Origin: Nelumbo lutea
Taxonomy: Eukaryota > Streptophyta > Magnoliopsida > Proteales > Nelumbonaceae
Assembly (NCBI GenBank): GCA_022828595.1
Contig: JAKGHH010000002.1
Location: forward strand, 77,286,383-77,350,382
Length of the DNA: 64,000 bases
Reading direction: 5' to 3'
The position numbers and the translations under genes are program-made. Of this stretch, positions 23,201 through 35,300 are shown piece by piece (positions within the stretch are counted from its first letter, which is position 1; each line of letters opens with the position of its first letter). The notes beneath the pieces were generated by a model. That model was not told the origin of the DNA. It saw nothing but the letters and a program-made list of their open reading frames with translations, and did no database searches.

Positions 23201-24652
23201 TGTTAGACAGTTGTATGCCCTTAGCTTCAATCAGAAATAAGTACATTATGAATTTATTGTAAATGAATAAAGTACACATTTGGTTCATGTTCCTATGGTG
23301 TGTTTCTGTGTAATACCCTTAAACCGGACACTTCATGAGACTTGTGTTAGTTTAGAATGTTCACAGCCATTGGGTAAGTCTGGGGATCCATGTAAGCAGA
23401 GAGTGCAACACTGTTCTTTGCAGTTGAGGGAGAGGTCCTCCCTTGTCGGGTAGTGTTTGATCATTATGGGCTGAGAGGGTAATTGTAAGACCATTGAGGA
23501 TAATACCTGATGGGCTAATCTTGCATCTGCCCACAGTCCCTGGGTGTTACAAGGTGGCTTGGCCTGGGGACCACTTAGGATAAGTGTTGGGCCCATAGAG
23601 CCCATAAGATGGGTTTCAGGGGGTGCACTGTCCATAACAGTGTATTCGGTCAGGCCTTGTAACAAAGGCTGGGCTGAACCCATGTGGCTGATGTGTAGAT
23701 CAATGTTTGGGTCCCACGCCATACAAGGAAGCCCAACTGGGCAGCAGTTTGGAAGGCTAAGTGAGTACATAACCTTAAATGGGCCTTAAACCCATTTCAA
23801 ACTGGGCTGATTTGAGCAGTCAATTGAAGGGGGCGAATTCAGAGATGGATCAGCTGATAGGATTGGGCCTAGACCCTATCCACTTAGAGAGTCTAATATC
23901 TAAATAAGATTTAGATCTGGAAGCCTCCTAATTAGATTAGGAGATGGATGATCTGATCTACAAATAAGATAAGGGTTCTCCCTTATCACTTAAAGGGACT
24001 TCTAATCCAAATATAATTTGTATCATTAGCTCCTAATAGGATTAGGAGCTGATCCCTTTAAGTCTTTAAAAGGAGGAGGGGGTGGCAGCCTTTAGACATG
24101 CATCCTAAGACTCTTGTCTTCAGAGCTGAAATCACAGAAGAGAGATTTCTGCAACCTCTACAAAATCTCTCTTGCCGCCTCCTTCCTGCCACTGCCATTA
24201 CCTTTAGTTCGGTCTCCAGTTCTTGGGAGAAATCAAGATTTGATCTTGATACCAATCTTTTGGGAAAAGATTGATTGGAGCTGTACTCACAAACCATCCA
24301 GTTATCTCTTATGAAGGGTCAAGTTCTTTTGAAGAACATTGCTGATTCTGCTCCATCCTGCACTGCGCCATCCAATTATCTCCCATCTTCAGTGGGAGCA
24401 GTCTTTGGATCATTCCTTGGGCATGAACACCTCCATTGGGAGATACTATTTCTCTATATCAGATACATCCTCCCTCCTACTCCTTTTGGTTATGATCTGG
24501 TTTGGTTCATGGTTGAAGATTGATCATCGAAAAACATGTTTTTCTAAAATAGGGAATTCAATTCCCTACAAAGATGGGAGAACTTTTTTGAAATTCGCCC
24601 AGTCCATTCCACAAGACTTGGGCATCCATGTGATGGATATCCCATCCCTTCA
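23201..24652 (+). mobile_element. copia 3' LTR (element D)
   Basis: It begins TGTTAGACAG right after the polypurine tract AAGTGGGAGC (23191-23200) and ends CCATCCCTTCA. It is 1452 bp because about 350 bp are missing at 23380, between TCTGGGGA and the GGGATCCATG text. The TATA box is mutated to TTTAAAAG. It is followed directly by the interior of another LTR (GTCTCAGCTGCC), not by host DNA. Confidence 0.85.
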
Positions 24653-26185
24653 GTCTCAGCTGCCAAGGTGAGACCCAAAGCACATGTAGTGTGAGTTTGC
24701 TTGAAACTCTGAACCAGACCATTTTCCAGTTATGCTCTGGACCTTGGAGACAGATGAGAAAAATTAGAAAGTTATACCTAATCCCTAGACTCGATTATGG
24801 TACTGCACTAGGTATTGGATTGGGATATCTTTGATGTGCCAATCAGTGAGATCCTTAGTGGGGGTCAAAACCTGGGTATGTTGGGGTAGTTTGAGAATTC
24901 ACCTGAGTGGGTGATCATAGTGACAGAATCAACCCCTTTGTTGGACAGAGTGAATGATCGGGGACAATACTCTATCTAATGGAAACCTAAATTGCCGACA
25001 GTTGATTTCAAATGTATTTGAATTTTGTTTTGCAATATATATATATTATGTTTTTATGGAAAAGGTTTGCAAAGGTTTTAATTCTTGGGATCCATTCTGA
25101 GTAGCGAATGCGACACTGTACCTTGCAGCCGAGGGAGACATCCTCTCTTGTTGGGTAGTGTTTGATCATTATGGGCTGAGAGGTTAAGTGTAAGACCATT
25201 TATGGTTTTTACCTGATGGGCTAATCTCACTTAAGTCCATAGTCCTTGGGCCTTCATACGGTGGCTAGACCCCGATAACCATTTAGTGTAAATGTTGGGC
25301 CTGCTAAGAGCCCATATTGATGGGCTCAGGGGTTCATTGTGTTCAGTAGTGAATTTGGCCAGGCTTTGTAACAGAGGTTGGGTTGAACCCATATGGATTT
25401 TGTGGAGATCAATGTTAAGGTCCCATGCCATACAAAGAGATCCAAGCTAGCCAGCAAATTAAAAGGGAAGTGAACCTGATAACTTAATGGGCCTAAAGCG
25501 CAATTCAAACTAGGTTAATTTGATTAATTAATTATGGGTGATTTTGAGTTTAGATCTGGATCTGCATCAGTAGGAGGATAAGATAAGTTTTATCCACTTA
25601 AGAGTTCAGATCCAAATAAAGATTTGGATCAAAGAACCCTTTCCTAATAGGATTAGGAAGCTGATACTGGAAAGTTATAAATAAAGGATGAATTCCTTCA
25701 GTTTAACACTTTTATTGCATTTAGTTCTCCCTCTGTTCTTGCCGCCCTACCCTGTTCGATTTCCAATTCTTGGACTGATCAATATTAGATCTTGATTTTG
25801 ATTTTTGCTAGAAAAATCAGATCTGAATCGTGGTCACACTCCCTTGCATGATCCTTGTTGAAGGATTGCAGTTCTTGTTGAAGAACTGCTTTGCTGATCC
25901 TGCTTCTTCTCAAGTTGTGTCATCTTCAGTAGATGCAGGATTTGGTATCCTCTTTGGGCATGAACACCTACATTGGGAGCTACATTTGTGGATTCCGTAT
26001 CAGGTATAGATCTCTTATTTTGGTTTCAAATCTAGTCTGGTTTGTTTCAAGAATAAACCTTAAAAAATGCATTTTTTCTAAAACAGGGAATACAATTCTC
26101 GGAAGGGAGAAAGAAAATTTTTGAAATTTTGCCCAACTACCCTGCACGGTTCAGCCATCCATATGATGGATCTCCCTTCCCTTCA
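24653..26185 (+). mobile_element. copia 5' LTR, left end missing (element E)
   Basis: This belongs to a second LTR subfamily, whose last part reads CATATGATGGATCTCCC where the first has CATGTGATGGATATCCC. It begins inside the LTR at GTCTCAGCTGCCAAGG and ends CCCTTCA before an intact PBS. The TATA region at about 25675 reads TTATAAATAAAGG. Its left part was lost at the junction with the LTR of D. Confidence 0.82.
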
Positions 26186-26186
26186 G

Positions 26187-26198
26187 TGGTATCAGAGC
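26187..26198 (+). other. primer-binding site (element E)
   Basis: TGGTATCAGAGC, followed by CA, lies one base after the LTR end. It is complementary to the 3' end of plant initiator Met-tRNA, the standard copia primer. Confidence 0.9.
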
Positions 26199-26526
26199 CA
26201 GGTACAATTCATGAACCAAATTCACACCAGTTTTGAAGTTGTGCAAATCGCCAGAAATTGTTCTACTCGATTTGCGCAGATTGGCATTTTTTGAGAAATT
26301 GGTTCTCAGTAATTGGGCGTATGATTTGCAAAATATTTCTTTATTATTCCATTATAACTATGGAATAGTTTTGTGGTTGTTTCTTGAATTTTGGGCTGAA
26401 CGTGTGATTTTTGGCGCAAAGATTAGCGCACCCTGTTTTTTTTATTCTATTCGATTTGGTCTATAAATAATTTTTTTGACTTTTAGACAAATTGTATAGG
26501 ATTCAATTTGATGTAATTAATAGAAA
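26199..26526 (+). other. copia leader start (element E)
   Basis: This is the first 330 bp of the leader, with the conserved GTGCAAATxGxCAGAA and TTCTACTCGATTTGCGCAGAT text. It ends at about 26526 (AATAGAAAAT) and jumps into the interior of another LTR. No gag follows. Confidence 0.75.
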
Positions 26527-27408
26527 ATGTTGGACCCATTAAGAGCCCATGGTGATGGATTCCGGGATTCACTGTCTCCTACATTGAATTCGGCCAAGCC
26601 TTGTAACAAGGGCTGGGCTGAACCCATGTGGCTGATGTGTAGATCAATGTTAGGGTCCCACACCATACAAAGATAACCAACTGGGCAGCAGTTTAAAGAG
26701 TAAGTGAGCACATAAGCTTAATGGGTCTAAGGCCCAATTCCAACTGAGCTTAAGTTCGTTAATTAATAGTTAAAAGGGGCGAATTCAGTTCTGAACTGAT
26801 TAGGATTAGCTAAAGGATAAGATAAGTCTTATCTATTTATGAGTCCATATCCAAATATAAGATTTGAATTAGGAAACTCTCTCCTAATCAGGTTTAGTGG
26901 CTGATCCAGAGAAGGCTATAAATAGGGGGCGAATTCTTCAGATTATACACACAACAGCAAAATGTAGAATTCTTCCCAGTTATTGCTGCCCTACCCAGTT
27001 TGATCTCCACTTGTGGATCTGATCAAGAAAGGTTCTTGATATTGTTTATTAGTGGAAGAAACAATCTAAAGTTGTGCTCACCAGCCCTTACTCGATTATT
27101 GCTAAAGAACCATCTTGTTGATCCTGCTTCACTACACACTGTGTCATCTTTAGTGGAAGCGGGTTTTGGTCTTTTCTTTGGGCGTGAACACCTGCGTTGG
27201 GAGTTTCTGCTACTTCGTATAAGGTATATCCCTCACCTCCTATTGGTTTGAGATCTGGTCCAGTTTTGGATTCAAGAACAAACCTTGAAAGTGTAGTTTT
27301 CTAAATTAGGAAATACGATTCTCGGATGGGAGAAAAGAAATTTTTGAAAATTCGCCCAACCTTCGTGCAGGGTTGGGCCATCCATATGATAAATCTCCCA
27401 TCCCTTCA
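26527..27408 (+). mobile_element. copia LTR 3' half (element F)
   Basis: It starts in the LTR middle at GTTGGACCCATTAAGAGCCC and runs to CCCATCCCTTCA. The second LTR subfamily is indicated by CATATGATAAATCTCCC. TATAAATAGGGGGCG at about 26918 is the TATA region. The LTR 5' half is absent. Confidence 0.8.
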
Positions 27409-27960
27409 AGATAATATGTGGGTGTTAATGGGCTGATAATGTGTTAACTTTAATTAATTGTGGTTTTATAGATTATTTAATTGATTGGATCAATTATATG
27501 CATGTGGATCAATTATTTAATTAATTGATTGGATCAATTATATGAATGTGATTCGTACATGGGCCATAGGTACTTGGCCCATGTTTAATCGTTAGTGGCT
27601 CTCTACGTACATCATGGCTGAATGCACATCATTGCCATGATGTCTATGATGTAATTGGATGATTTCCCTTCTCAATGGGCCCCAGATCAGCTTCCTCACA
27701 AGAGGAACCTTGTAGAGCCCTAGCCCATTTTGGGCCAATTTGTAGTTGAAAGTGGTGGGACTTTGCAGTTGAAACAATTGGCTCCATCCACCTATGTGAT
27801 TTCCCATAGTTCCAGAGACATAACCGCGTCTCCGTCACTGAGATGGGAGGGAAATCTCAGAGAAGAAGAAATGGAAATGGAACATAGATAAAACCCCTTT
27901 TTATGTAAATAACATGAATCAATTTTAGGTCATGGACTAATATTTTGCCTTTTATTAGAA
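27409..27960 (+). other. copia leader remnant (element F)
   Basis: The leader resumes deep inside (GATAATATGTGGG), with the PBS and about 1 kb missing. It contains a doubled copy of the hairpin AATTGAT / ATCAATT (about 27479-27500 and 27523-27540). The last 100 bases match the pre-gag segment of other copies (GTCACTGAGATGGGAGGG, then ATTAGAAATGGC). Confidence 0.75.
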
Positions 27961-28488
27961 ATGGCAAACGGACAATTCACCAAACTGTTGGATGATAACA
28001 AGCTTAAGGGACCTAATTATGCTGACTTGTTCCATAACCTTATGCTGGTTTTGACATCCGAGAAATTGGACAAGGTAGCCAAAAACCCTACACTAGAATG
28101 TTTGGATGACAGGGCTTCCGAGGCCCATAAGAAGGAATATCAAGAATGGGAGGAGAAGAACTCTCTTTCTTGGTGTTATATCATAGCCTCCTTAGATAAT
28201 TTGATATAGAAACAGTTCGATAAGATCGAAGTGTCCAAGGATATCCTGGATAGTCTAAGGACAATGTATGAAGAGAAAAATCATTCTACTCGACAGAAGG
28301 TACTAAAGTTGTTTATGACCACATAGATGTCCGAGAACCAACAGGTTCATGACCATTGTCTTGGATGATGGGTTATATTAATGAATTGGAGACTCTCGGC
28401 TTTGGGCTAGATGATGACACCAAGATTGATGCTATCTTAAATTCTTTGCCTCCTTGCTTCAATCAGTTCATCATGAACTATGACATCA
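27961..28488 (+). pseudogene. gag: copia gag fragment (element F)
   Basis: It starts MANGQFTKLLDDNKLKGPNY and keeps EWEEKNSLSWCYIIASLDN up to TAG 28207-28209. It continues with ILDSLRTMYEEKNHSTRQKV, a second TAG near 28325, a one-base loss near 28365, and LNSLPPCFNQFIMNYDIK. It then breaks off at about 28488 into LTR sequence (GTCCATTGTCCTTGGGCC). Zinc knuckle, protease and pol are missing. Confidence 0.85.
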
Positions 28489-29370
28489 AGTCCATTGTCC
28501 TTGGGCCTTCATAAGGTGGCTGGACCCAAGGACCATTTAGTCTAAATATTGGGCCTTCTAAGAGCCCATACTGGTCGGCTCAGGGGCTCACTGTCTTCAG
28601 CAGTGAATTTGGCCTAGTCTTGTAATAGAGGCTGGGCTGAACCCATATGGCTTTTGTAGAGATCAATGCTAGGGTCCCATGCCACACAAAGAGGGTCAAA
28701 CTAGCTAGCATTTAAAAGGGAAAGAGCCATATGACTTAATGGGCCTAAAGAATTTCGAACTGGGCTTAAGTGATTTGATTAAATGGTGCGAATTAGGTTT
28801 ATAATTTGATTAGGATTATCAAGAGGATAAGATATGTCTTATCCACTTAAGAGTCCAGATCCAAATATCAGATTTGGATCAAGAAACTCCTTCCTAATTG
28901 TATTAGGAAGTTGATGCAAAGAAGGTTATAAATAAAGGGTGAATTCCTCAGTTTACATATTTCAACATTCTACAGTTTTCTCCCTCAGCTCTTGCCACCC
29001 CTACCCAGTTCAATCTTTTACTCTTGGAAATGATAAAGATTAGATATTGTTTCTTGCTAGAAGAAGCAATCTGAAGTCATGCTCACCTCAACACAAGCTG
29101 TGTCATCTTCAGTGGAGGCGGGTTTTGGTGACCTCTTTGGGCTTGAACACCTATGTTGGGAGTTATTTACATTGATTCCATATCAGGTATATCCCTCTCC
29201 CTCTTTTGGTTTCAAATTTGGTCCAGTTTGTTTCAAGAACAAACCTTGAAAAGTGCAGTTTTTCTAAATTAGGGAATGCGATTCCCGGATGGGAGAAAGA
29301 AATTTTTGAAATTTTGCCCAGCCACACTGCGTGGTTCATCCATCCATATGATGGATCTCCCATCTCTTCA
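28489..29370 (+). mobile_element. copia LTR 3' half (element G)
   Basis: It starts inside the LTR (TCCTTGGGCCTTCATAAGG) and ends CATCTCTTCA before an intact PBS. The TATA region GTTATAAATAAAGGG is at about 28925. This is the second subfamily. The LTR 5' half is absent, as in E and F. Confidence 0.8.
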
Positions 29371-29371
29371 G

Positions 29372-29383
29372 TGGTATCAGAGC
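29372..29383 (+). other. primer-binding site (element G)
   Basis: TGGTATCAGAGC, followed by CATGG, comes one base after the LTR end. It is the initiator Met-tRNA primer site. Confidence 0.9.
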
Positions 29384-29803
29384 CATGGCTTAAATATTGA
29401 ATCAAATTAGATCTGATTTGAACCTGTGCAAATGGGCAGAATCGGTTCTACCCGATTTGCGCAGATTGTTGTTTTTATGAGAATTCGGTTCTCAGTAATG
29501 GGGTGTATGATCTAAAAATTAATTTTTTATATTCTAATTTAATTATGGAATGGTTCTATGATTATTTTGTGGATGTGTGGGCGGTATGTGTGGTGGAGAT
29601 CAAAATCTTTAACAGTGCTAAGATTTGCGCACCCTGCATTTTTATATTCTATTATTTTGGTCTATAAATATATTTTTTACTTTCTAGACAAAATGTATTG
29701 GATTTGATCTAATGTAATTATTAGAAAATTAGGGTTTTCTATTTTTTTCATTGGAAGAATTGCTGGTTCACATGGAGGAGAAGAAGACATTTCGCAGATT
29801 AAG
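29384..29803 (+). other. copia leader start (element G)
   Basis: The first ~420 bp of the leader include GTGCAAATGGGCAGAA, CTACCCGATTTGCGCAGAT and the AATTAGGGTTTTCTATT text. It ends in GACATTTCGCAGATT, where unrelated AT-rich DNA begins. No gag follows. Confidence 0.72.
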
Positions 29804-30671
29804 GAATAATCAATTGGATTGCGAATAATTTCTTCTCAACTTGTTTAAAGCAATAATCAATTGGGTTGCAATTAAGGAATTTAGACTAGCACTACTGATT
29901 AAGAAAATTGAATGACAAAAACAAGAACTTGAACAAAATCAATAACAAAGTTACTAGGGATTAATCCTATCATGACCATCAAGATTCAATACTAATAAAA
30001 TCTCACGAGGGCTTTTATATTCCAAGGTGTTTCCTAAAAGCACTAGTCGATCTTTCTCAAGAGTCGATTAGCTAAACCTATGTTTAATTAAATGGAATTA
30101 CAATCAAGGAATTCTCATTCTCTCAATTGAAATCCTCTTTGCATAAACACAAGCTGTTAATACACCTATAAGGAAATCCTACCAACAAATGATATCTCTA
30201 CCTAATTATTGGCCAAAAAAGTGTTATTAGTTCCACCTCAATTATCATCTCTCAATGCATAATCTTGATTAAAGAATGAATCATTGGTGATCAATCAATG
30301 ATAAGTAATCAGCACAAATAACACAATATAGCAAGAACCTCATCGATTTTACTAATGACTGAAAATCAATGCATGATCAAGTATTAATCCCTAACAATAG
30401 AAACCTAGCCACTCATGATGTAATTAAGAACAAGCAAACTACCCTAATTAATTTCAGATCAAACCACTTTCAATGATATGAAGAGTACTGCATACAAGAG
30501 TTGACAAAACCGATTCAATAAACGGATCTTGAAGTTGTCTAACTGAGGTGAATTCAGTCTTGGGTTGGAGAAACCCTAATTTATGAGCAGCCTCTCTCGA
30601 GTGGAGCCCACTCTATCTCTGAATGACAATTCCTATATCTCTATCAGAAGTTTAATCACCAAAGACGCATT
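29804..30671. other. AT-rich segment of unknown origin
   Basis: It does not match the copia family. Read on the minus strand it includes CTCTTGAGAAAGATCGACTA, AAAGCCCTCGTGAGATTTT and CAAGTTGAGAAGAAATTATT, a style I associate with decayed gypsy untranslated DNA, but I cannot prove it. There is a short direct repeat around GCAATAATCAATTGG (29809-29865). No gene is seen. Confidence 0.4.
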
Positions 30672-32576
30672 TGTTAGACAGTGTATGCCCTTAGCTCTAA
30701 TCAGAATGATGTACATTATGACATTTATTGTAAATGAATAAAGTACATATTTGATTCATGTTATTGTGGTGTGTTTCTGTGTAATACCTTTAAACTGGAC
30801 ACATATGAGACTCGTGTTAGTTTAGAATCTTCACAACCATTGGATAGATCTGGGGAGATTTATCCTGCTAAGACTGACACTGATGTGCCTCCAAGTTGGT
30901 TAGGGTGGTTTGTCTTAGCTGCTACGGTGAGACTTGAGGTACATGTAGTATGGGTTTTCTTGAAACACTGAACTGGACCAGAATTCCAATATTGCCCTGG
31001 ACCTTGGAGATTGATGGGCAAAACTGGAATGTTACACCTGACCCCTAGACTCGATTATGATACTGCACTAGGTGTCGGATTGGGCTATCTTTGATATGCC
31101 AATCAGTGAGATCCTTAGAGGGGATCAAAACCTGGGTATGATGGGACAGTCCGAGAATTCATCTGAGTGGGTGATCATAGTGACAGGATCAGCCCCTTTG
31201 TCGAACAAAATGAATAATCAGAGATGCACTCTCTCTGATTTTGCAACCGTTGAAATTTGATTTTGCAAAATATATTTATATATACTATATATATTATGGT
31301 TTCAAAATGTTTGAAAAAGGTTTTAATTCCTGGGATCCATGTGAGTAGAGAGTGCAACACTGTTCCTTACAGCCGAGGGAGAGATCCTCTCTTGTCGGGT
31401 AGTGTTTGATCATTATGGGCTGAGAGGTTAAGTGTAAGACCATTGAGGGTAATACCTAATGGGCTAATCTTGCATCTGCTCACAGTCCTTGGGTTTTTAT
31501 AAGGTGGCTTGACCCAGGGACCACTTAGTTTAAGTTTTGGGCCCATTAAGAGCCCATGGTGATGAGCTCAGGGGTTCACTATCTCTTACAATGAATTCAA
31601 ACAGGCCTTGTAACAAAGGCTAGGCTGAACCAATGTGGCTGATGTATAGATCAATGTTTGGATCCCACGCCAAACAAGAATACCCAACTGAGCAACAATT
31701 TGGAGGCTGAATGAGCACATGGACTTAATGGGCCTAAAGCCCAATTCGAACTGGTTTAATTTGATTAAATAAAGAGGGGCGGTTCTGGGATTTAGACCAG
31801 TAGATAGGATAGGGAGTTATCCCTATCCTCCCTATCCACTTAGAGAGTCCAGATCCAAATAAAGATTTGGATTAGGAAACTCCTAATAAGATTAGAAGGG
31901 CTAATCTTTATCTACAGATAAGATAAGGGTTTATCCTTATCTCTTAAAGAGAGTCCACATCCAAATACAAGATTTGGATTAGGAAACTCCTAATGGGATT
32001 AGGAGGACCTCTCTTTAAGGCTATAAAAGGAGGAGGGCGAACCCCAGTTCACTCAATTCTGATTTCAGATACAAGAGAGAAGACAACCCTAGTAAGACTG
32101 ACGCCATCTTCTGCTCTTGCCTTCTCTTCCTGCTGCCGCCATTGCTAGTTTGTTCTCCACCTATAGGAGAGATCAAGAAGTGTTCTTGATATCAGTTTTT
32201 GGTGAAAAACTGATATGAAGTCGTGCTCACTCACCGTCCATCGAATTCTTACTGAAGAGTTTGGTTTTTGCTGAAGAACCACCTGCTGATTCTGCTTCAC
32301 CCTGCATTGTGTCATCTCCAGTGGGAGCAGTCTTTGGCATTTTCCTTGGGTGTGAACACCTTCGTTGGGAATTACTGCTACTTCGTATCAGGTATATCCC
32401 TCTCCTACCTTTTTGGTTTCAGATCTAGTTCGGTTTAGGTTCAAGATTGATCATTGAAAATGCAGATTTTCTAAAATAGGGAATGTGATTCCCATATGGG
32501 AGAGAGATTTTTTGAAATTTTGCCCAACCTACCTACAGGGTTTGGCCATCCATATGATGGATCTCTCATCCCTTCA
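30672..32576 (+). mobile_element. copia 5' LTR (element H, near full length)
   Basis: TGTTAGACAG to CATCCCTTCA, 1905 bp, second subfamily. The inverted-repeat array lies at about 31800-32005, with the TATA box at 32022-32029. It is followed by a decayed primer-binding site. The left flank (GACGCATT) shows no copy of the sequence to the right of the array at 54895, so no target duplication for the whole array is evident. Confidence 0.88.
32022..32029 (+). promoter_or_regulatory. LTR TATA box (element H)
   Basis: TATAAAAG lies 17 bp after the inverted repeat CTCCTAAT-GGG-ATTAGGAG (31987-32005). It is the likely promoter for full-length element RNA. Confidence 0.7.
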
Positions 32577-34274
32577 GTGGAATCAGATCCAGGTTCAAAT
32601 CTTGAACCGAAATAGATCAGATCTGAACCTAAGCAAATGGGCAGAAGGCATTCTACCCGATTTGTGCAGATAATTGATTTTCTAGAAAATTGGTTCCCAG
32701 ATTAAGGGCTGTTGATCTAAAATTAAATCTTTATAAATCTGAATTATATTTATAATGGTTCTTTATATTTTTCTTGATTTATGGGTTGTTCGTACGATGG
32801 AGATCGAAGTCTTTATTGGCGCAGGAAAACTGTGATTTGCAGTTCTGTACACTATGGTTTGTAATTAATTTTTTTTTTCTAGACTGAATGTATAGGAATT
32901 CAGTCAGACGTAATATTAATAGAAAATTAGGGTTTTCTACTTTTTTATTCAAGATTGAAGCTGATTGTGCAGAAGGAGGGTATTTCGTAGATTGAGATTT
33001 CGCTATCTACGATTTGCAGTTTGTGAAATTGCAAACTGTGATATAACATTTGTTTTGTAGGTAGCAAATGTGCGAACAGCCCCAGTACTGATTCTTGATT
33101 GTCTTCAATTAGTAATTTATTTTTTCAGATCAATTCTTGAATTAATTCTTGAGTTAAAAATCAAACCCTAGATCCATTCGAACCAGATTTGACCAAACTG
33201 GTTGGATCGAATCTGTGGTTCGATGGGGGCTGTTCTCAGCCCTAAATTTTCATACATGGGTCAAGAGATTGATATTTAATTGCAAGACCTAATTCGTCCC
33301 ACACCTGTAAAGCCCAGTTTTAAAGTGTTAAAATTGCTTAAGCCGACTAACTGCTTAAAAGCTATATGGGCCAAATTGCTTAATGCTATTCAACCCATAT
33401 ACCTAGAAATCATTAATCAGTAAAGTTATGGATAATAATTGGGCTTTAATGATGGCTTTTATAGATATTAATTGATTGGATCAATTTTATCCCTACATGT
33501 GATGTATGGATATGTGATGTGCAACGTTCATGGGCTAGAAGTAATTGACCCATGCTGATACGACAGTGGCTCTTGTGCACACCATGGCTGAATGCACATC
33601 ATTGCCATGGTGTCCCTCAAGATCATTGGATGACCTATCTTAGTGGTGGGCCCCACACCTCCTGAAGAGGAACCGTGCGGAACCCTATCCGTTTAGGGCC
33701 CACTAAAATCTGGCTTTATGAAAGTCAGTGGGAGCCACTCTGGTTTGACCTAAATTAAACTAGGGCATAATAATTCTGTTCCCTCCTGAAATGTGAGTGC
33801 ATGTGATAGGGAGATTCATATGATGAACTCTCTAATGGCCTTTCATCATTAGCATGAAGATGGGTCCTTCAGTAATGAGAAAACACACCATAAAATTTGG
33901 CTATCCATTTGCTGTTGGATCTGTTGAAATGTTTCATAAGATGATAGGGGCGTCATAGACCGATGTGGGAGGGGCCTATCCTAAAATGGAAGACTCTCTC
34001 ACGGTACCTTGGCGTTCATGAATATGATGGGTGAGCACTCACTGGATAGAAAGGTTTAACCTAAAATGGCACTGAACCTTGTCTGACAGAGGCCAAGGGG
34101 AAAGTTCATACGATGAGTGGATATGATCCTTCACAGAAAGGTGGTGGGGTTATGCAATTGAAACAATTGGCTCCATGCACCCTATGTGATTTTCCACATT
34201 TCATGCTATCTACATAGATATGACTTTTAATCTATGTTTCATTCCCATTTGTTCATGTCTGAGATTTATCAGAA
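32577..34274 (+). other. copia leader with decayed PBS (element H)
   Basis: The PBS reads TGGAATCAGATCC (32578-32590), two changes away from TGGTATCAGAGCC. The leader is near full length (1.7 kb) and carries several inverted repeats. Its last part lacks the segment GACATAACC...CTGAGA present elsewhere, but reaches the gag ATG normally. No conserved small frame is seen. Confidence 0.8.
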
Positions 34275-35045
34275 ATGGCAAACGGACAACTCGCAAAATT
34301 GTTGCTCAACAACAAACTAAAGGGCCCAAACTATGCTGATTGGTACTATAATCTTATACTGGTCCTCACTTCTGAGAAGTTGGACAAAGTAGCTAAGAAT
34401 CCTACCCTGGAGCAACCCGGTGATAGGGCTTCTGAGGCCCGTAGGAGGGACTACCAGGAATGGGAAGAGAAGAATTCCCTAGCCCACTGCTACATCATAG
34501 CCTCCTTGGATAATCCAATACAGAGGCAATTCAATTAGATCTAATTCTCCAAGGACATATTGGATAGTCTGAGAATGATGTATGAGGAGCAGAATCGTTC
34601 TACTCATCAGAAGGTCTTGAAATAGTTCATGACCGCGCAGATGTCCAAGAACCAACAGGTTCATGACCATTGTCTTCGGATGATGGACATCAATAAACTT
34701 GAGGCTCTTGGATCCGGGCTTGACCATATCATGAAGGTAGACGCCATCCTAAATTCTCTGCCCTCTACCTTCAACCAGTTCATCATGAATTACAACATGA
34801 ACAAGCTAGATGTTAGCATCCAGGAACTCAGCAATATGTTGTAGAGTGCCGAGGAACTAATTAAGAAGGATGAGCCCCTTGCTATGCTTGTTGAATCTAG
34901 TAAATCGGGAAAGAAAAAGAGGAAGGCAAAGAGAAAGCCTCAGAAGAAAGCTGCTAAGCCCAAGAAGCAGAAGAAGGACAGAGCATCAGATGCTTGTCAC
35001 TTTTGCAAATAGACCGGCCACTGGAAGAGGAACTGTCCTCAATAC
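34275..35045 (+). pseudogene. gag: copia gag and zinc knuckle (element H)
   Basis: MANGQLAKLLLNNKLKGPNY starts the capsid. Stops at 34536-34538 and nearby, a TAG near 34623, and the loss of three bases in the MMGYIN text (MMDINK) are visible. The capsid end (LNSLPSTFNQFIMNYNMNKL), another TAG near 34843 and a long lysine/arginine-rich linker follow. The zinc knuckle is interrupted by TAG (CHFCK, stop, TGHWKRNC) near 35010. Confidence 0.83.
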
Positions 35046-35300
35046 ATGGAATCCAAGAAACAAGGTAATTTCGAATCCTATGTCATAGAAACCAATTTCT
35101 TGGTAACTTTTGCTTCCTCGTGTATTGACTCCAGGGCATCGACTCATGCATGTAACTCACTGCAGGGGTTTAGGATAAGCAGAAGACTGAGTGATGGAGA
35201 AGTAACTCTTTACTTGGGGACTTCTGCAAGTGTTGCAGCTGCGGCTATAGGAACTGTAGAGTTAATTTTCAGAGAAGGAACTTTTGTTTTGAAAGATTGT
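35046..35300 (+). pseudogene. pol: copia protease fragment (element H)
   Basis: The open frame has ESKKQGNFESYVIETNFLV, the protease motif DSRASTHACNSL (active-site glycine to arginine) and LYLGTSASVAAAAIGTVEL. It stops at LKDC, where a gypsy LTR begins. Pre-integrase and the integrase core start are missing. Confidence 0.83.
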
